Of a stretch of DNA of 64,000 nucleotides, positions 29,014-37,191 are shown one piece after another. The DNA lies in the NCBI GenBank assembly GCA_965218865.1, contig CBDCME010000076.1, positions 62,001 to 126,000 of the forward strand, written 5' to 3'. Within the stretch, counting starts at the first letter, position 1, and each line of letters starts with the position of its first letter. This stretch comes from CBDCME01 sp965218865 (lineage in GTDB: Bacteria; Pseudomonadota; Alphaproteobacteria; JAAXGF01). The notes under the pieces are model-generated. The model was not told the origin of the DNA and did no database searches. It saw nothing but the letters and a program-made list of their open reading frames with translations. The position numbers were made by a program, and so were the translations under genes.

Positions 29014-29358
29014 ATGATGAGAGGACGCTGCCTCTGCGGCGAGCGCAGCAATCTCGGGTGCTGGTGGCTGCGCTGCGATCCGATGGAGAAGCTCGGCCTG
29101 CGCCGGCTGACCCCGTTCGACGGTCTGTACTGGCGCCGGCTCGGCACCGTCGTCGGCGTGGGATCGCTGTGGAACGCCTTGGTGCTGTGGCTGTTCGAGT
29201 TGTGGGACGATCCCGTGATCGCGGTTTGCGTGGGGACGGTCGGCTTTGTGCTCGCGGCGTACACCATGGATGAAGAACGCAGGAATAGCGATGCGGCCGA
29301 GTGGCCCCGCAAGGACACGGACCGGCCCCTCACGGCGCCATCGCGTAGCCGGCGGTGA
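29014..29358 (+). CDS. Small hypothetical membrane protein in the prophage
   Basis: A 114-residue reading opposite to the tail genes, in the gap between tape measure and gp43 genes. Two hydrophobic helices are visible (RRLGTVVGVGSLWNALVLWL and VIAVCVGTVGFVLAAYTM) between a Cys/Trp-rich N-terminus (CLCGERSNLGCWWLRCDP) and a charged tail. Its 3' end overlaps the tape-measure gene by 29 bases. It could be a lysogenic-conversion gene, but the function is unknown. Confidence 0.5.
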   Translation: MMRGRCLCGERSNLGCWWLRCDPMEKLGLRRLTPFDGLYWRRLGTVVGVGSLWNALVLWLFELWDDPVIAVCVGTVGFVLAAYTMDEERRNSDAAEWPRKDTDRPLTAPSRSRR

Positions 29359-29908
29359 CGTCGATCCCGACGTCCGGCGAATCCGATTTGACGCTTTTCA
29401 CGCGCATGTTCGCCGGCGCGTCCTCGAAACCGACCCTGACATCAAGGGTGTTCCGTGCTTGCGCCGGCGCGATGGCGGACGGGACCGCGGCCGGGGCGGC
29501 GAGTTTCCCGAGTTTATCAATGTCGATGCCCAGCAAGTCCTTGGCGAGGCCAGCGCCGGGCAGGAGGCCGAGCAGGCCGCCCACGGCGCCGGTGATCCAA
29601 TCGATCAGTTCGCCCCACGCCGCGCGGACGCCACCGGCGAGTCCGACAATCCAGCCGCGGCCCACTTCCGCCAGGTCGATCGATGCCAATCGGTCGAGCA
29701 ACGCGCCGATGTCGAACGCCTCCTCGATCCTCCGCCACACGTTCTCGAAAAACGCCGCCACATCGTCCCAGTGGCGATAGAGCAGATAGGCGGCGCCGGC
29801 CACGCCGGCGATGGCGGCGACGACGCCGGCGACGATCCATGTCAGCGGGTTGGCGAGCAGCGCGGCGGTCCAGGCCCAGGTCGCGCGATCGGCAATGTCC
29901 CGGCTGAT
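29330..29908 (-). pseudogene. Phage tail tape-measure protein, C-terminal remnant
   Basis: About 190 codons remain: ALLANPLTWIVAGVVAAIAG, VAGAAYLLYRHWDDVAAFFE, NVWRRIEEAFDIGALLDRLA and WGELIDWITGAVGGLLGLLP. Alternating hydrophobic helices with LLxNP and YRxWDxV motifs are typical of the C-terminal region of tape-measure proteins (Mu gp42-like). The 5' part is removed at the IS256-family left end at 29909 and does not resume beyond that element, so its insertion went with a deletion. Confidence 0.8.
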
Positions 29909-31334
29909 GTTGAAAAAGTGAGGTAGGCGTCATTCGCCTGGAACCGTTAGGCTCTGAGTGTTGAATCCATCAAGGAGAACGACGCCATGACCAAGACTAC
30001 ACGGAACAGCCGCCTTTCGAAACTGTTGGAGATCCCGCTTCCGCTGTTGCCGCCGGCCTTGCCGGAGGCTTTTGATGATCTGCGCATGAGCGTGGATCGC
30101 TTTTGCCTGTTGGCCGGGGTGGAGACCCTGGGCGAGATGCTGGACGAGGATAGCGAGGTGCTCTGCGGAGCGCGCCACGCCCGCACGGCCGAGCGGCAGG
30201 GCCATCGCTGGGGGACAACCCAGAGCGAGATTGCCTATCACGGGGGCAAGGTGAAGCTGACGCGCCCGCGGGTGCGCGATCTTGCGGGCAAGGAGATGAG
30301 CTTGCCGAGCTGGGAGTTGCTCTCGGACCCGGCGCTTTTGCAGTCCTGGGCGATGAACATCATGCTGCTTACGGTTTCGACCCGCAAGTACGCGCGCGCC
30401 GTGCGCCTGCCCGGCGAGGCCAGCGGCGACTTGCCGGCACGCGCGGGCGATGCGACCTCGAAGTCCGCGGTCTCGCGGCGCTTCGTGGCCATGACGCGCA
30501 AGAAGCTGAAGGCCTTCCTGGCCAGCGACCTTTCGGATCTCGATCTCCTGGTCATCCAGATCGACGGGCTGCACGTCGGCGATCACGTGTTGCTGGCAGC
30601 TATTGGCATCGACGGCGCGGGCGAGAAGCATGTTCTAGGCCTGGCCGAAGGTGCCACGGAGAATGCCGCCACGGTGCAGGCGCTGCTCGACAACCTGACC
30701 GCCCGCGGCCTCGACCCGGAAGTGCCCCGGCTCTTCATCGTCGACGGCGCCAAGGCGCTCTCCAAGGCGATCAAGCGGACCTTCGGGCCGGTGGCCGCCC
30801 TCCAGCGCTGCCAGGTCCACAAGGGCCGCAACATCATCGAGCGCCTCGACGAAAGCCTTCATGCCGGCGTCAAGAAGGCGCTCAGGCAAGCCTGGGACCA
30901 AGACGATGCCGAGAAAGCCGAACGCCTCATGAAGAACCTGGCGCGCCGCCTGGAGACCGAGGCCCCCGGCGTTTCGGCTTCCATCCTGGAGGGCCTGGAT
31001 GAGATCCTCACCGTGATCCGCTTGGGCCTGCCGCCCAAGCTCAGGCGCTCCTTGGCCTGCACCAACGCCATCGAGAATGCCTTGGGAACGGTCAGGATGG
31101 TGCAGCACAATGTCAAGCGCTGGCGCAACGCCGAGATGGCCTTGCGATGGACCGCCGCCGGCCTCCTGGAAGCCCAAAAGACCTCCGTCGCCTCAAGGCC
31201 TACCGGCAACTCCCCATCCTCAGAGCTGCCCTCGAGGATCACGTGAAAAAGGCAAAAGCGAAAAGCGCCATTGAAACCATCAAAGAGGCCGCCTGGCCTC
31301 GAAGCCCAACCATGCCTGCCTCGCCTTTTTCAAC
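29909..31334 (+). mobile_element. IS256-family element
   Basis: 1,426 bp. The left end GTTGAAAAAGTGAGG and the complement of the right end GTTGAAAAAGGCGAGG are imperfect inverted repeats. It contains one mutator-type transposase. The flanks carry no 8-9 bp duplication: tape-measure sequence lies on the left and a mucR-like gene on the right, so the host DNA between them was deleted. Confidence 0.8.
29987..31246 (+). CDS. IS256-family (mutator type) transposase, C-terminal frameshift
   Basis: A 419-codon frame. The core is clear: DLDLLVIQIDGLHVGDHVLL (first Asp), LFIVDGAKALSKAIKRTFG (second Asp), LQRCQVHKGRNIIERL and CTNAIENALGTVRMVQHNVK with the glutamate. Near 31180 the frame changes: the next frame reads DLRRLKAYRQLPILRAALED and HVKKAKAKSAIETIKEAA, the normal C-terminus, so one base is missing after CCCAAAAG. 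The real protein would have about 450 residues. Confidence 0.85.
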   Translation: MTKTTRNSRLSKLLEIPLPLLPPALPEAFDDLRMSVDRFCLLAGVETLGEMLDEDSEVLCGARHARTAERQGHRWGTTQSEIAYHGGKVKLTRPRVRDLAGKEMSLPSWELLSDPALLQSWAMNIMLLTVSTRKYARAVRLPGEASGDLPARAGDATSKSAVSRRFVAMTRKKLKAFLASDLSDLDLLVIQIDGLHVGDHVLLAAIGIDGAGEKHVLGLAEGATENAATVQALLDNLTARGLDPEVPRLFIVDGAKALSKAIKRTFGPVAALQRCQVHKGRNIIERLDESLHAGVKKALRQAWDQDDAEKAERLMKNLARRLETEAPGVSASILEGLDEILTVIRLGLPPKLRRSLACTNAIENALGTVRMVQHNVKRWRNAEMALRWTAAGLLEAQKTSVASRPTGNSPSSELPSRIT

Positions 31335-31447
31335 AGAGCATGGGACATCGCCAATTCATCACGCGCAACGTCGTTGTTCGCAACGTGGGCACTGACCACG
31401 TCCGTTGTGAATTTGAGCTCTTCCATTTTGTAAAGCGTTTCCGACAC
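31335..31447 (-). pseudogene. MucR/Ros-type transcriptional regulator, N-terminal remnant
   Basis: From a GTG at 31447 behind a strong GGAGGAGCAG site, 37 codons read VSETLYKMEELKFTTDVVSA, HVANNDVARDELAMSH. The pattern LxxTxDVVSAHVxNN is the N-terminal signature of the alphaproteobacterial MucR/Ros zinc-finger regulators. The zinc-finger half is missing, cut by the right end of the IS256-family element. Confidence 0.65.
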
Positions 31448-32033
31448 CTGCTCCTCCCTGTAATCCGTTGTTGTGGGACTCCGTCCCTCGCCTGAGATAC
31501 AGGGCAACCCAGAAACACTCAAAGGTCTGCTTTGCAGGAACCCGGTCACAAACACGGATTTGAGCACGCGTTCTGTAACCCGGATCGGGAATCTGCGCCC
31601 CAGGTTGCGGCGGACGGGGCGCGCAAAACCAAGATGCAGAGCGGCGGGCCATGAATGAAAAACATCCGGTAATCGACGTATATCTATTTCCGACGTTCAT
31701 CGCCCGGACCATGGGCGTTCACAGGACTACGATTACTAGGCTGAGAGAAAGTCAAGAAGCCGCGTAATATTTTGTTTTATTCGAATTAATGTACCATAAT
31801 GGACATCAGCCGAAAATATTAAGGTCCGCTGTTGGTGGAAGTCTTGCCGTCATGAAAACCCGGCCCATACTACTGCTTGTAGCCACATCCGGACATTGAG
31901 GCACCAGTAGAGCTACGCCCTAATAAAGGTGGCGCCTGCGCAGCTAGCTTGGATTAGGGATAGTGGAGAACAGACCACGCTTGTAAGGATCCAAACTCTT
32001 GGGACGGATTATTATTGCAAACGGCATGAAATC
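31448..32033. other. Intergenic region of about 590 bases, no gene seen
   Basis: No family-like frame on either strand. The middle (31740-31830) is AT-rich (AATATTTTGTTTTATTCG), unlike the surroundings. It probably contains the upstream region of the mucR-like gene and the 3' flank of the transporter genes. Confidence 0.4.
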
Positions 32034-33623
32034 TCAATTGATGGGTTTATCACTTGTGCGATAGAGAAAATCGGCGGCCCGTGCCGGTGATTGACCATCG
32101 AGGTCAACTCGTCGATTAGCCTCGCGCATTAAGTCGTCGTCGACCAAGTTTGCGAACCAGGTCATTGCCTTTATGAGCGCACCATTTTGTTGTGCCCTGG
32201 GCGAGAGCAAAATAATTGCGTCGTACGGGGGAAATGCTGCTTTGGGATCATCGAGTACCACAAGGTCGAAAGCGCTGATGCGGCCGTCCGTCGTATAGGC
32301 GCCGATGAGGTCGACCTCTCGGTCGCGAACCGCGTTATACATAAAAGTGGAATCCATGCCGCGCGTGGCGATCGCCCCGAGCCCATAAGCATCGCGTACG
32401 CTCACCCATTCGGGACGTGCAAAGAATTCAGGATCGCCAGCCACTGAAAGTTCTGCTGCACGGGGTTCGAGGTCGGCGATTGAACGTATGCCTAAGCTCG
32501 CTGCGCGGTCGCGGCGCATCGCAAAACAATACGCGTTTTGAAATCCTAACGGCGCTACCGTGAGGATATTATATTCCGTACGCAAATAATGGGCCACCTC
32601 GATATACATGGCCGTGCGTTCTATTGCTTGGTCTCGCTCCATAATTGTAGTCCAGATCGTGCCCGTGTAGTCGACATAGAGATCGACTGTGTTTTTGCGA
32701 AGGGCATCAAACAAGATGGTCGAGCCCATATTTTGAATCGTCTTGACCACGGCACCTTGAGCAACAAGTCGACGCTCGATGAATTCGCTCAAAATGTATT
32801 GTTCGGTAAAAGTCTTCGAACCGACTACGATGGTTTGCCCTTCAAGGTTTTGGCCTGTCGCTTGCTGTGCTGAACCTGTGTCAGATTGAGCAATTGCTGC
32901 TTGTCTAGTCGTCTGAGGGCCAACACTCATCAGTGATGGAGCGAGACCACCCGCCACGACTAAGAGCAAAACGGCAAGCGCACTCAAACCAAGTTTGCGC
33001 CTGCGCTCACGCAAAGCGATTTCGAGCAAGCGAATGATTTGGTCGAGAAAAATGGCGAGCGTCGCTGCGAAGACGCAACCGAACACGACCGACACCCAAT
33101 TGCGCGTTTGAAGACCGGCGAATATGTAATTTCCGAGACTGGGCGCGCCGATGGGAGTCGACAAGGTGGTCGTTCCAACGACCCATACCGTGGCCGTGCG
33201 AATGCCAGCAACAATGACGGGGGCAGCTAGGGGTAATTCGACGCGCCACAGACGTTGCCAGTCAGTCATGCCAACGCCGTGGGCTGCTTCCACAATGGCC
33301 GGATCGAGTTCCGCAATCCCGGTGACAGTGTTTCTCAGAGTCGGTAAGACGCTGTACATTGTGAGTGCAGCAAAGGCTGGCAAAAACCCAATAGTGCCGC
33401 CGAGCAGCGGAACCATCAGCGCAAGGAGTGCCATGCTGGGGATGGTCTGAACGAGACTGGCGGTGGCAAGCAAAGGCCCGCTTGCCCACTGCGACCGGGA
33501 CGCGAGCACCCCCAGAGGCAGACTGATGGCAATGCCGAGCACGAGGGCGCTCACCGACAAAAGAAGATGCCCTGCTAAATAGTGGGGAAGTTCGGCCAGC
33601 CTCTCTAAAATATTTTCGCTCAT
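32034..33623 (-). CDS. Osmoprotectant/betaine-type ABC transporter: permease fused to substrate-binding domain
   Basis: A 529-residue inner-membrane protein. Residues 1-215 are a five-to-six-helix permease with the coupling motif EAAHGVGMTDWQRLWRVELP; after another helix (216-235) a periplasmic substrate-binding domain follows from about 263 (GQTIVVGSKTFTEQYILSEF), with VDLYVDYTGTIW and YGLGAIATRGMDSTFMYNAV. The permease-receptor fusion is a known arrangement in the OpuC/OsmU/EgtU group, which import glycine betaine, choline or similar quaternary amines; the substrate cannot be told here. It lies 24 bases downstream of its ATPase gene. Confidence 0.88.
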   Translation of the reverse strand: MSENILERLAELPHYLAGHLLLSVSALVLGIAISLPLGVLASRSQWASGPLLATASLVQTIPSMALLALMVPLLGGTIGFLPAFAALTMYSVLPTLRNTVTGIAELDPAIVEAAHGVGMTDWQRLWRVELPLAAPVIVAGIRTATVWVVGTTTLSTPIGAPSLGNYIFAGLQTRNWVSVVFGCVFAATLAIFLDQIIRLLEIALRERRRKLGLSALAVLLLVVAGGLAPSLMSVGPQTTRQAAIAQSDTGSAQQATGQNLEGQTIVVGSKTFTEQYILSEFIERRLVAQGAVVKTIQNMGSTILFDALRKNTVDLYVDYTGTIWTTIMERDQAIERTAMYIEVAHYLRTEYNILTVAPLGFQNAYCFAMRRDRAASLGIRSIADLEPRAAELSVAGDPEFFARPEWVSVRDAYGLGAIATRGMDSTFMYNAVRDREVDLIGAYTTDGRISAFDLVVLDDPKAAFPPYDAIILLSPRAQQNGALIKAMTWFANLVDDDLMREANRRVDLDGQSPARAADFLYRTSDKPIN

Positions 33624-33647
33624 GGCTTTGAAAGATTAGGAAATGGT

Positions 33648-34457
33648 CTAGCCAACGAGCGATTCCAATTGCTGCGTTTGTCGTTTGGGCATGTCCATCA
33701 GTTCAGCCACATAAGGCGATGCCGGAGACATTACCAAATCCCGCGGTGTTCCCAATTGCACGACCCCCCCAGCCTTCATGACCAGAATGCGATCGGCCAT
33801 CAAGAGTGCCTCTGTAATGTCGTGGGTGACGAGAACACCCGTCAAATTCAAGCGCCTCTGTAGGTACTTGAATTCGCGCTGCAACGCGTCGCGCGTAATA
33901 GGGTCGAGGGCCCCGAAGGGTTCATCAAGCAGCATGACCGACGGTGAGGTCGCAAGCGCACGTGCAAAGCCGACGCGTTGCTGCTGTCCACCGGACAGTT
34001 CCGCCGGCATTCGATTTCGATACTTACCGGGTTCGAGTTGCACCATCGCCAGTAGCTCATCGACACGTAATCGTATTTTTTCTGCGTCCCAGCACAAAAG
34101 AGCAGGCGTGATTCCGACATTTGCGGCGACCGTCATATGAGGAAAAAGTCCAACCCCTTGAAAGACGTATCCAATCGTACGCCGCAGTTCGACAGCATCC
34201 ATATGACTCACGTCTTGGCCGTTAATCTCAACCGAACCGGTGCTTACTTCAACCAAGCGGTTAATCATTTTGAGTGTTGTCGTCTTTCCACAACCTGATT
34301 CACCAAGAAGGACGATGAGTTCGCCCACAGCCGCGTCGAAGCTCACATCAGCGACTGCTCTCCCTCCCTCCGCATAGGTCTTGGAGACGTTTTTCAACCG
34401 GAGCACGGGATCGCCATTTGGGTTATTCGTTGCTCTATGGTTATTCATGTGTGTCAC
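33648..34457 (-). CDS. Osmoprotectant/betaine-type ABC transporter ATPase
   Basis: A 269-residue ATPase of the ProV/OpuCA group: Walker A GESGCGKTTTLKMINRL, Q-loop FQGVGLFPHMTV, signature ELSGGQQQRVGFARAL, Walker B VMLLDEPFGALD and H-loop THDITEAL. The TLKMINRL.. segment is typical of the betaine/choline subfamily. There is no C-terminal CBS pair, in contrast to the longer OpuCA. It is the first gene of the two-gene operon with the permease-receptor fusion; energy from ATP drives uptake. Confidence 0.9.
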   Translation of the reverse strand: MTHMNNHRATNNPNGDPVLRLKNVSKTYAEGGRAVADVSFDAAVGELIVLLGESGCGKTTTLKMINRLVEVSTGSVEINGQDVSHMDAVELRRTIGYVFQGVGLFPHMTVAANVGITPALLCWDAEKIRLRVDELLAMVQLEPGKYRNRMPAELSGGQQQRVGFARALATSPSVMLLDEPFGALDPITRDALQREFKYLQRRLNLTGVLVTHDITEALLMADRILVMKAGGVVQLGTPRDLVMSPASPYVAELMDMPKRQTQQLESLVG

Positions 34458-34862
34458 GGAACGTCAGGATTTCACGGTGAAAAGAGTGATTTTCGCATTT
34501 GTCTTAGCACATGGTGCGTCAGTGTGGGATACGTCCCGGCAGTAACAAGGGTGATCTTCGAAGGCAGGCTGCCGCTTCCGCGGCGGGCGCGGGCTTCACT
34601 CCACGTATGCGCGGGGCGCTGCGCTACGCCCGCGCTAACAAAATTTTACACCACCTCTAGGGACGCAAACCAGTTTGTAGCCATAAGCAGAAGTCCGGCT
34701 GGGCGATTTCTTACGATCAGGCCCTTACGGGGCGCATCACGACCGTCCGCGCCGGTTCACGACAGGAGATGTTGAGAACGGCGGTGCAAAACTAGGCCAC
34801 GGTAGCGGCCGGATAGGCCGGCGTAAGATTCTGCCACCGTCTAGCCTTCTGTCTTTTTTAGG
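34458..34862. other. Region between the transporter operon and an istA fragment, no gene seen
   Basis: No convincing frame. The right part before 34863 (GTAGCGGCCGGATAGGCCGG) may include the end of the IS21-type element that carried the istA fragment. The transporter promoter should lie near 34460-34560. Confidence 0.4.
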
Positions 34863-35171
34863 ATGGAAGGCGAGGGAATGCACACCGTGGAGCTTTATCG
34901 ACGAGTCCGGCTTGCGTGCCATGTTGATGGGCTGAGCCAGCGAGAGGCGGCCCGTAGGTTTGGTATTTCCCGAGATACTGTGAAGAAAATGCTGGTGCAC
35001 TCGGTGCCGCCGGGATATCGGCGCGGTCAGCCGCCGAAGCGACCGAAGCTGGACCCATTCACGAGTATTATAGATCGCATTCTTGAGGACGATGAGACGG
35101 TTCCCAGGAAGCAACGCCATACGTCGAAGCGGATACCGGCCCTCGAAGAAGAGCATCAAGCGCATGGTTGA
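34863..35171 (+). pseudogene. IS21-family IstA transposase, N-terminal remnant
   Basis: About 100 codons. MHTVELYRRVRLACHVDGLS and QREAARRFGISRDTVKKML form the N-terminal helix-turn-helix of IstA; DPFTSIIDRILEDDETVPRK and QRHTSKRI lead into the usual next helix. Family likeness ends there and the group II intron remnant follows. No istB helper gene is present. Confidence 0.75.
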
Positions 35172-35219
35172 AAAGATCCATGTGCTCGATCGGGAACTTG
35201 GCAGGAGACCACAGAGCTG

Positions 35220-35459
35220 GTGGGCAAGTTGAACCGCTCGCTGCGCGGATGGGCGAACTACTTCCAAGTAGGGACCGTCAACAGAGCGTACCGGGCGCTC
35301 GACAGTTACACCGCTGTGCGGTTGCGCCGGTGGTTGCGCGCCAAGCACAAGGTCAGGCGACGCAAGGGCGGGAGCTATCCACTCTCACACCTTTACGGGC
35401 ACTTCGGTCTCGTGCGTCTGTCCCGGCTTGGGCACGACGTGCCGTGGGTGAAGACGTGA
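35220..35459 (+). pseudogene. Group II intron maturase, C-terminal fragment
   Basis: Reads GKLNRSLRGWANYFQVGTVN, RAYRALDSYTAVRLRRWLRA, KHKVRRRKGG and LYGHFGLVRLSRLGHDVPWV, the maturase (domain X) and end of group II intron reverse transcriptases. The RT domain, normally some 300 residues before this, is absent. Confidence 0.75.
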
Positions 35460-35471
35460 AGTCTTGTCCGA

Positions 35472-35503
35472 GAGCCGGATGCGGGAAATCTGCACGTCCG
35501 GTT
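35472..35503 (+). ncRNA. Group II intron domain V
   Basis: GAGCCGGATGCGGGAAATC followed by TGCACGTCCGGTTC folds into the conserved 34-nt catalytic hairpin: GAGCCGGA pairs near the end with TCCGGTTC, with a GAAA-type tip. Its place, 13 bases after the maturase stop, is canonical. Confidence 0.75.
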
Positions 35504-35669
35504 CGATGAGCGGGGTGTGGAAACGGAGTAATGGCTCGGCTATTGAGGCACCACCAGACGAAAGGGGTGGAAACAGATAGGCCGTCCCTACCGCCACCGC
35601 GCCACATCCCGACTCTACCACGAAGGGACGAAAATTGGTGCCACTCGCGACGACCGCAATCGGGGGTTA

Positions 35670-36837
35670 TACCAACCGCCCTTAACATTGACTTGTGCGA
35701 GCCCACGCTCTGAGGCCGATGGACATGATCTTCCAAGGTTGGTCGGTCAGGTTGTTCCAAGCTTGGCAAGAGGCCTCGACGATGGCTTCATAGGAGTCGA
35801 AGACACGATTGGAGAGCCAGTTCTGGCGGAGGTATTGCCAGACATTTTCGGCGGGATTGAGCTCCGGGGACTTGGGTGGCAAAGGCACGAGGGAGATGTT
35901 CTCCGGGATGCCGAGTTTGGCAGTGGTGTGCCATGCGGCTTGGTCGAGCAGCACGACGGCATGGGCGTTTGGGGCAACGGCCCGGCTGATTTCCTCGAGA
36001 TGCAGGTCCATGGCTTCAGTATTGGCGCGCGGCATGACCAGCGCCGCGCCCTCACCGCGCTCGGGGCAGATGGCGCCGAAGAGATACGCCGAAGAGGTCC
36101 GTAGGTCCTTGACCTGGCGCGGGCGCGATCCCTTTGGGGCCCACTGGCGCACCAGGCTGTTCTTCTGGCCGACGCGCATTTCATCTTGAAACCAAACCTC
36201 GATGGGCGTGTCCGGTGGCTGTGCCGCTACGATTTTCGCCAAGTGTTCGGGAAAACTTTTTTTTAAATTCCTCCTGTGCCCGCGCATCCTGGCCGACGTG
36301 GCGCGGGCGCGCGGAAATATGCGAGAACCCGAGCGCGGCCAGCAGCTTGCCGACGCTCCGCTCGTGATAGTCCACGCCGAAGCGCGTTCGGATCAGTTGC
36401 TTGAGATCGATGCAGCGCCAGCGCACGACCCCATCCCGTTCGGGATCGGGACCGGCCTCGATAGCCCGCGAAAGCGCCGCCATTTGCGACGGCGTCAACC
36501 GACGCAACGCCCCGTTCGGCTTGCGGTCGATCAGACCGGCCGGACCTCCCGCGTTGAACCGGTGAACCCAGTCCCGCAACGTCTGCCGATCCATGCCGCC
36601 AATACCCGCCGCGCACGCTCGATCCATCCCATCGTAGATGGCCGCCATCGACAAAAGCCGTCGCGCCTGGTTCCCATCATCGCTCCGTGCCGCAAGAACA
36701 CGGACTCTTTCAGCATCAAAGTCGTTTCGCAAAGGAATCGTTGGCATTGAACACACTCCCTTGTTGCCAACAACCTTGAATCACACAAAACCTAGCGTGT
36801 AAACCTTTGCGCGAGTCAAACTCTGGGGCGGTTGGTA
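35670..36837 (-). mobile_element. IS630-family element, copy 4
   Basis: 1,168 bp with TACCAACCGCCC ends and flanking TA. It sits between the intron remnant and the DUF1244 gene, 7 bases from the stop codon of the latter. Confidence 0.9.
35682..36747 (-). CDS. IS630-family transposase, copy 4 (ORFA/ORFB)
   Basis: Nearly identical to copy 3: ORFA from ATG 36747 (MPTIPLRND) and ORFB ending at 35682, joined at the A8 run (T run near 36257-36264). All motifs of the DDE core are present (VWFQDEMRVG, LLDQAAWHTT, NPAENVWQYL), with no indel against copy 3, so this is one of the two best-preserved copies. Confidence 0.88.
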
Positions 36838-36844
36838 TGACTCC

Positions 36845-37147
36845 TCAAGCGCCGTCTCCGTTCCTTGCTTTCTCGAAGGCAGCGATCTGCTCCGGCGAAG
36901 CTCGTCCCTGGTGCTTTGATTTCCATTCCGCGTACGGCATCCCGTAGACGATTTCGCGCGCCTCCTCGTAGGAAAGCGCGTGGCTGCGGTCGGCCGCCGC
37001 GGCCCGATACCATTTGGCGACACAATTGCGACAAAACCCGGCCAGGTTCATCACCTCTATGTTCTGGACGTCGCTTCGTTCCCGCAGATGCGCCAGCAAG
37101 CGGCGCAAGACGGCCGCCTCGATGTCGGTGCGCGTTGTTTCGTCCAT
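36845..37147 (-). CDS. DUF1244 domain protein
   Basis: A 100-residue protein: MDETTRTDIEAAVLRRLLAH, LRERSDVQNIEVMNLAGFCR, NCVAKWYRAAAADR and YGMPYAEWKSKHQG. The NLAGFCRNCVxKWY block is diagnostic of DUF1244, a small alphaproteobacterial-enriched family of unknown function with conserved cysteines. It ends an apparent operon with the amidohydrolase and YbdK genes. Confidence 0.9.
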   Translation of the reverse strand: MDETTRTDIEAAVLRRLLAHLRERSDVQNIEVMNLAGFCRNCVAKWYRAAAADRSHALSYEEAREIVYGMPYAEWKSKHQGRASPEQIAAFEKARNGDGA

Positions 37148-37191
37148 GGCCGGCTCTCCAGGATTATTTCGCGGCGGGGACGTGGAGGGTG

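Larger units (their letters stand above)
35190..35669 (+). mobile_element. Group II intron, 3' remnant
   Basis: Carries the C-terminal end of the intron-encoded maturase (to 35459), domain V at 35472-35503 and the probable domain VI/3' flank. The reverse-transcriptase region and the 5' intron domains are missing, so the intron cannot move. It is wedged between the istA fragment and IS630 copy 4. Confidence 0.75.
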
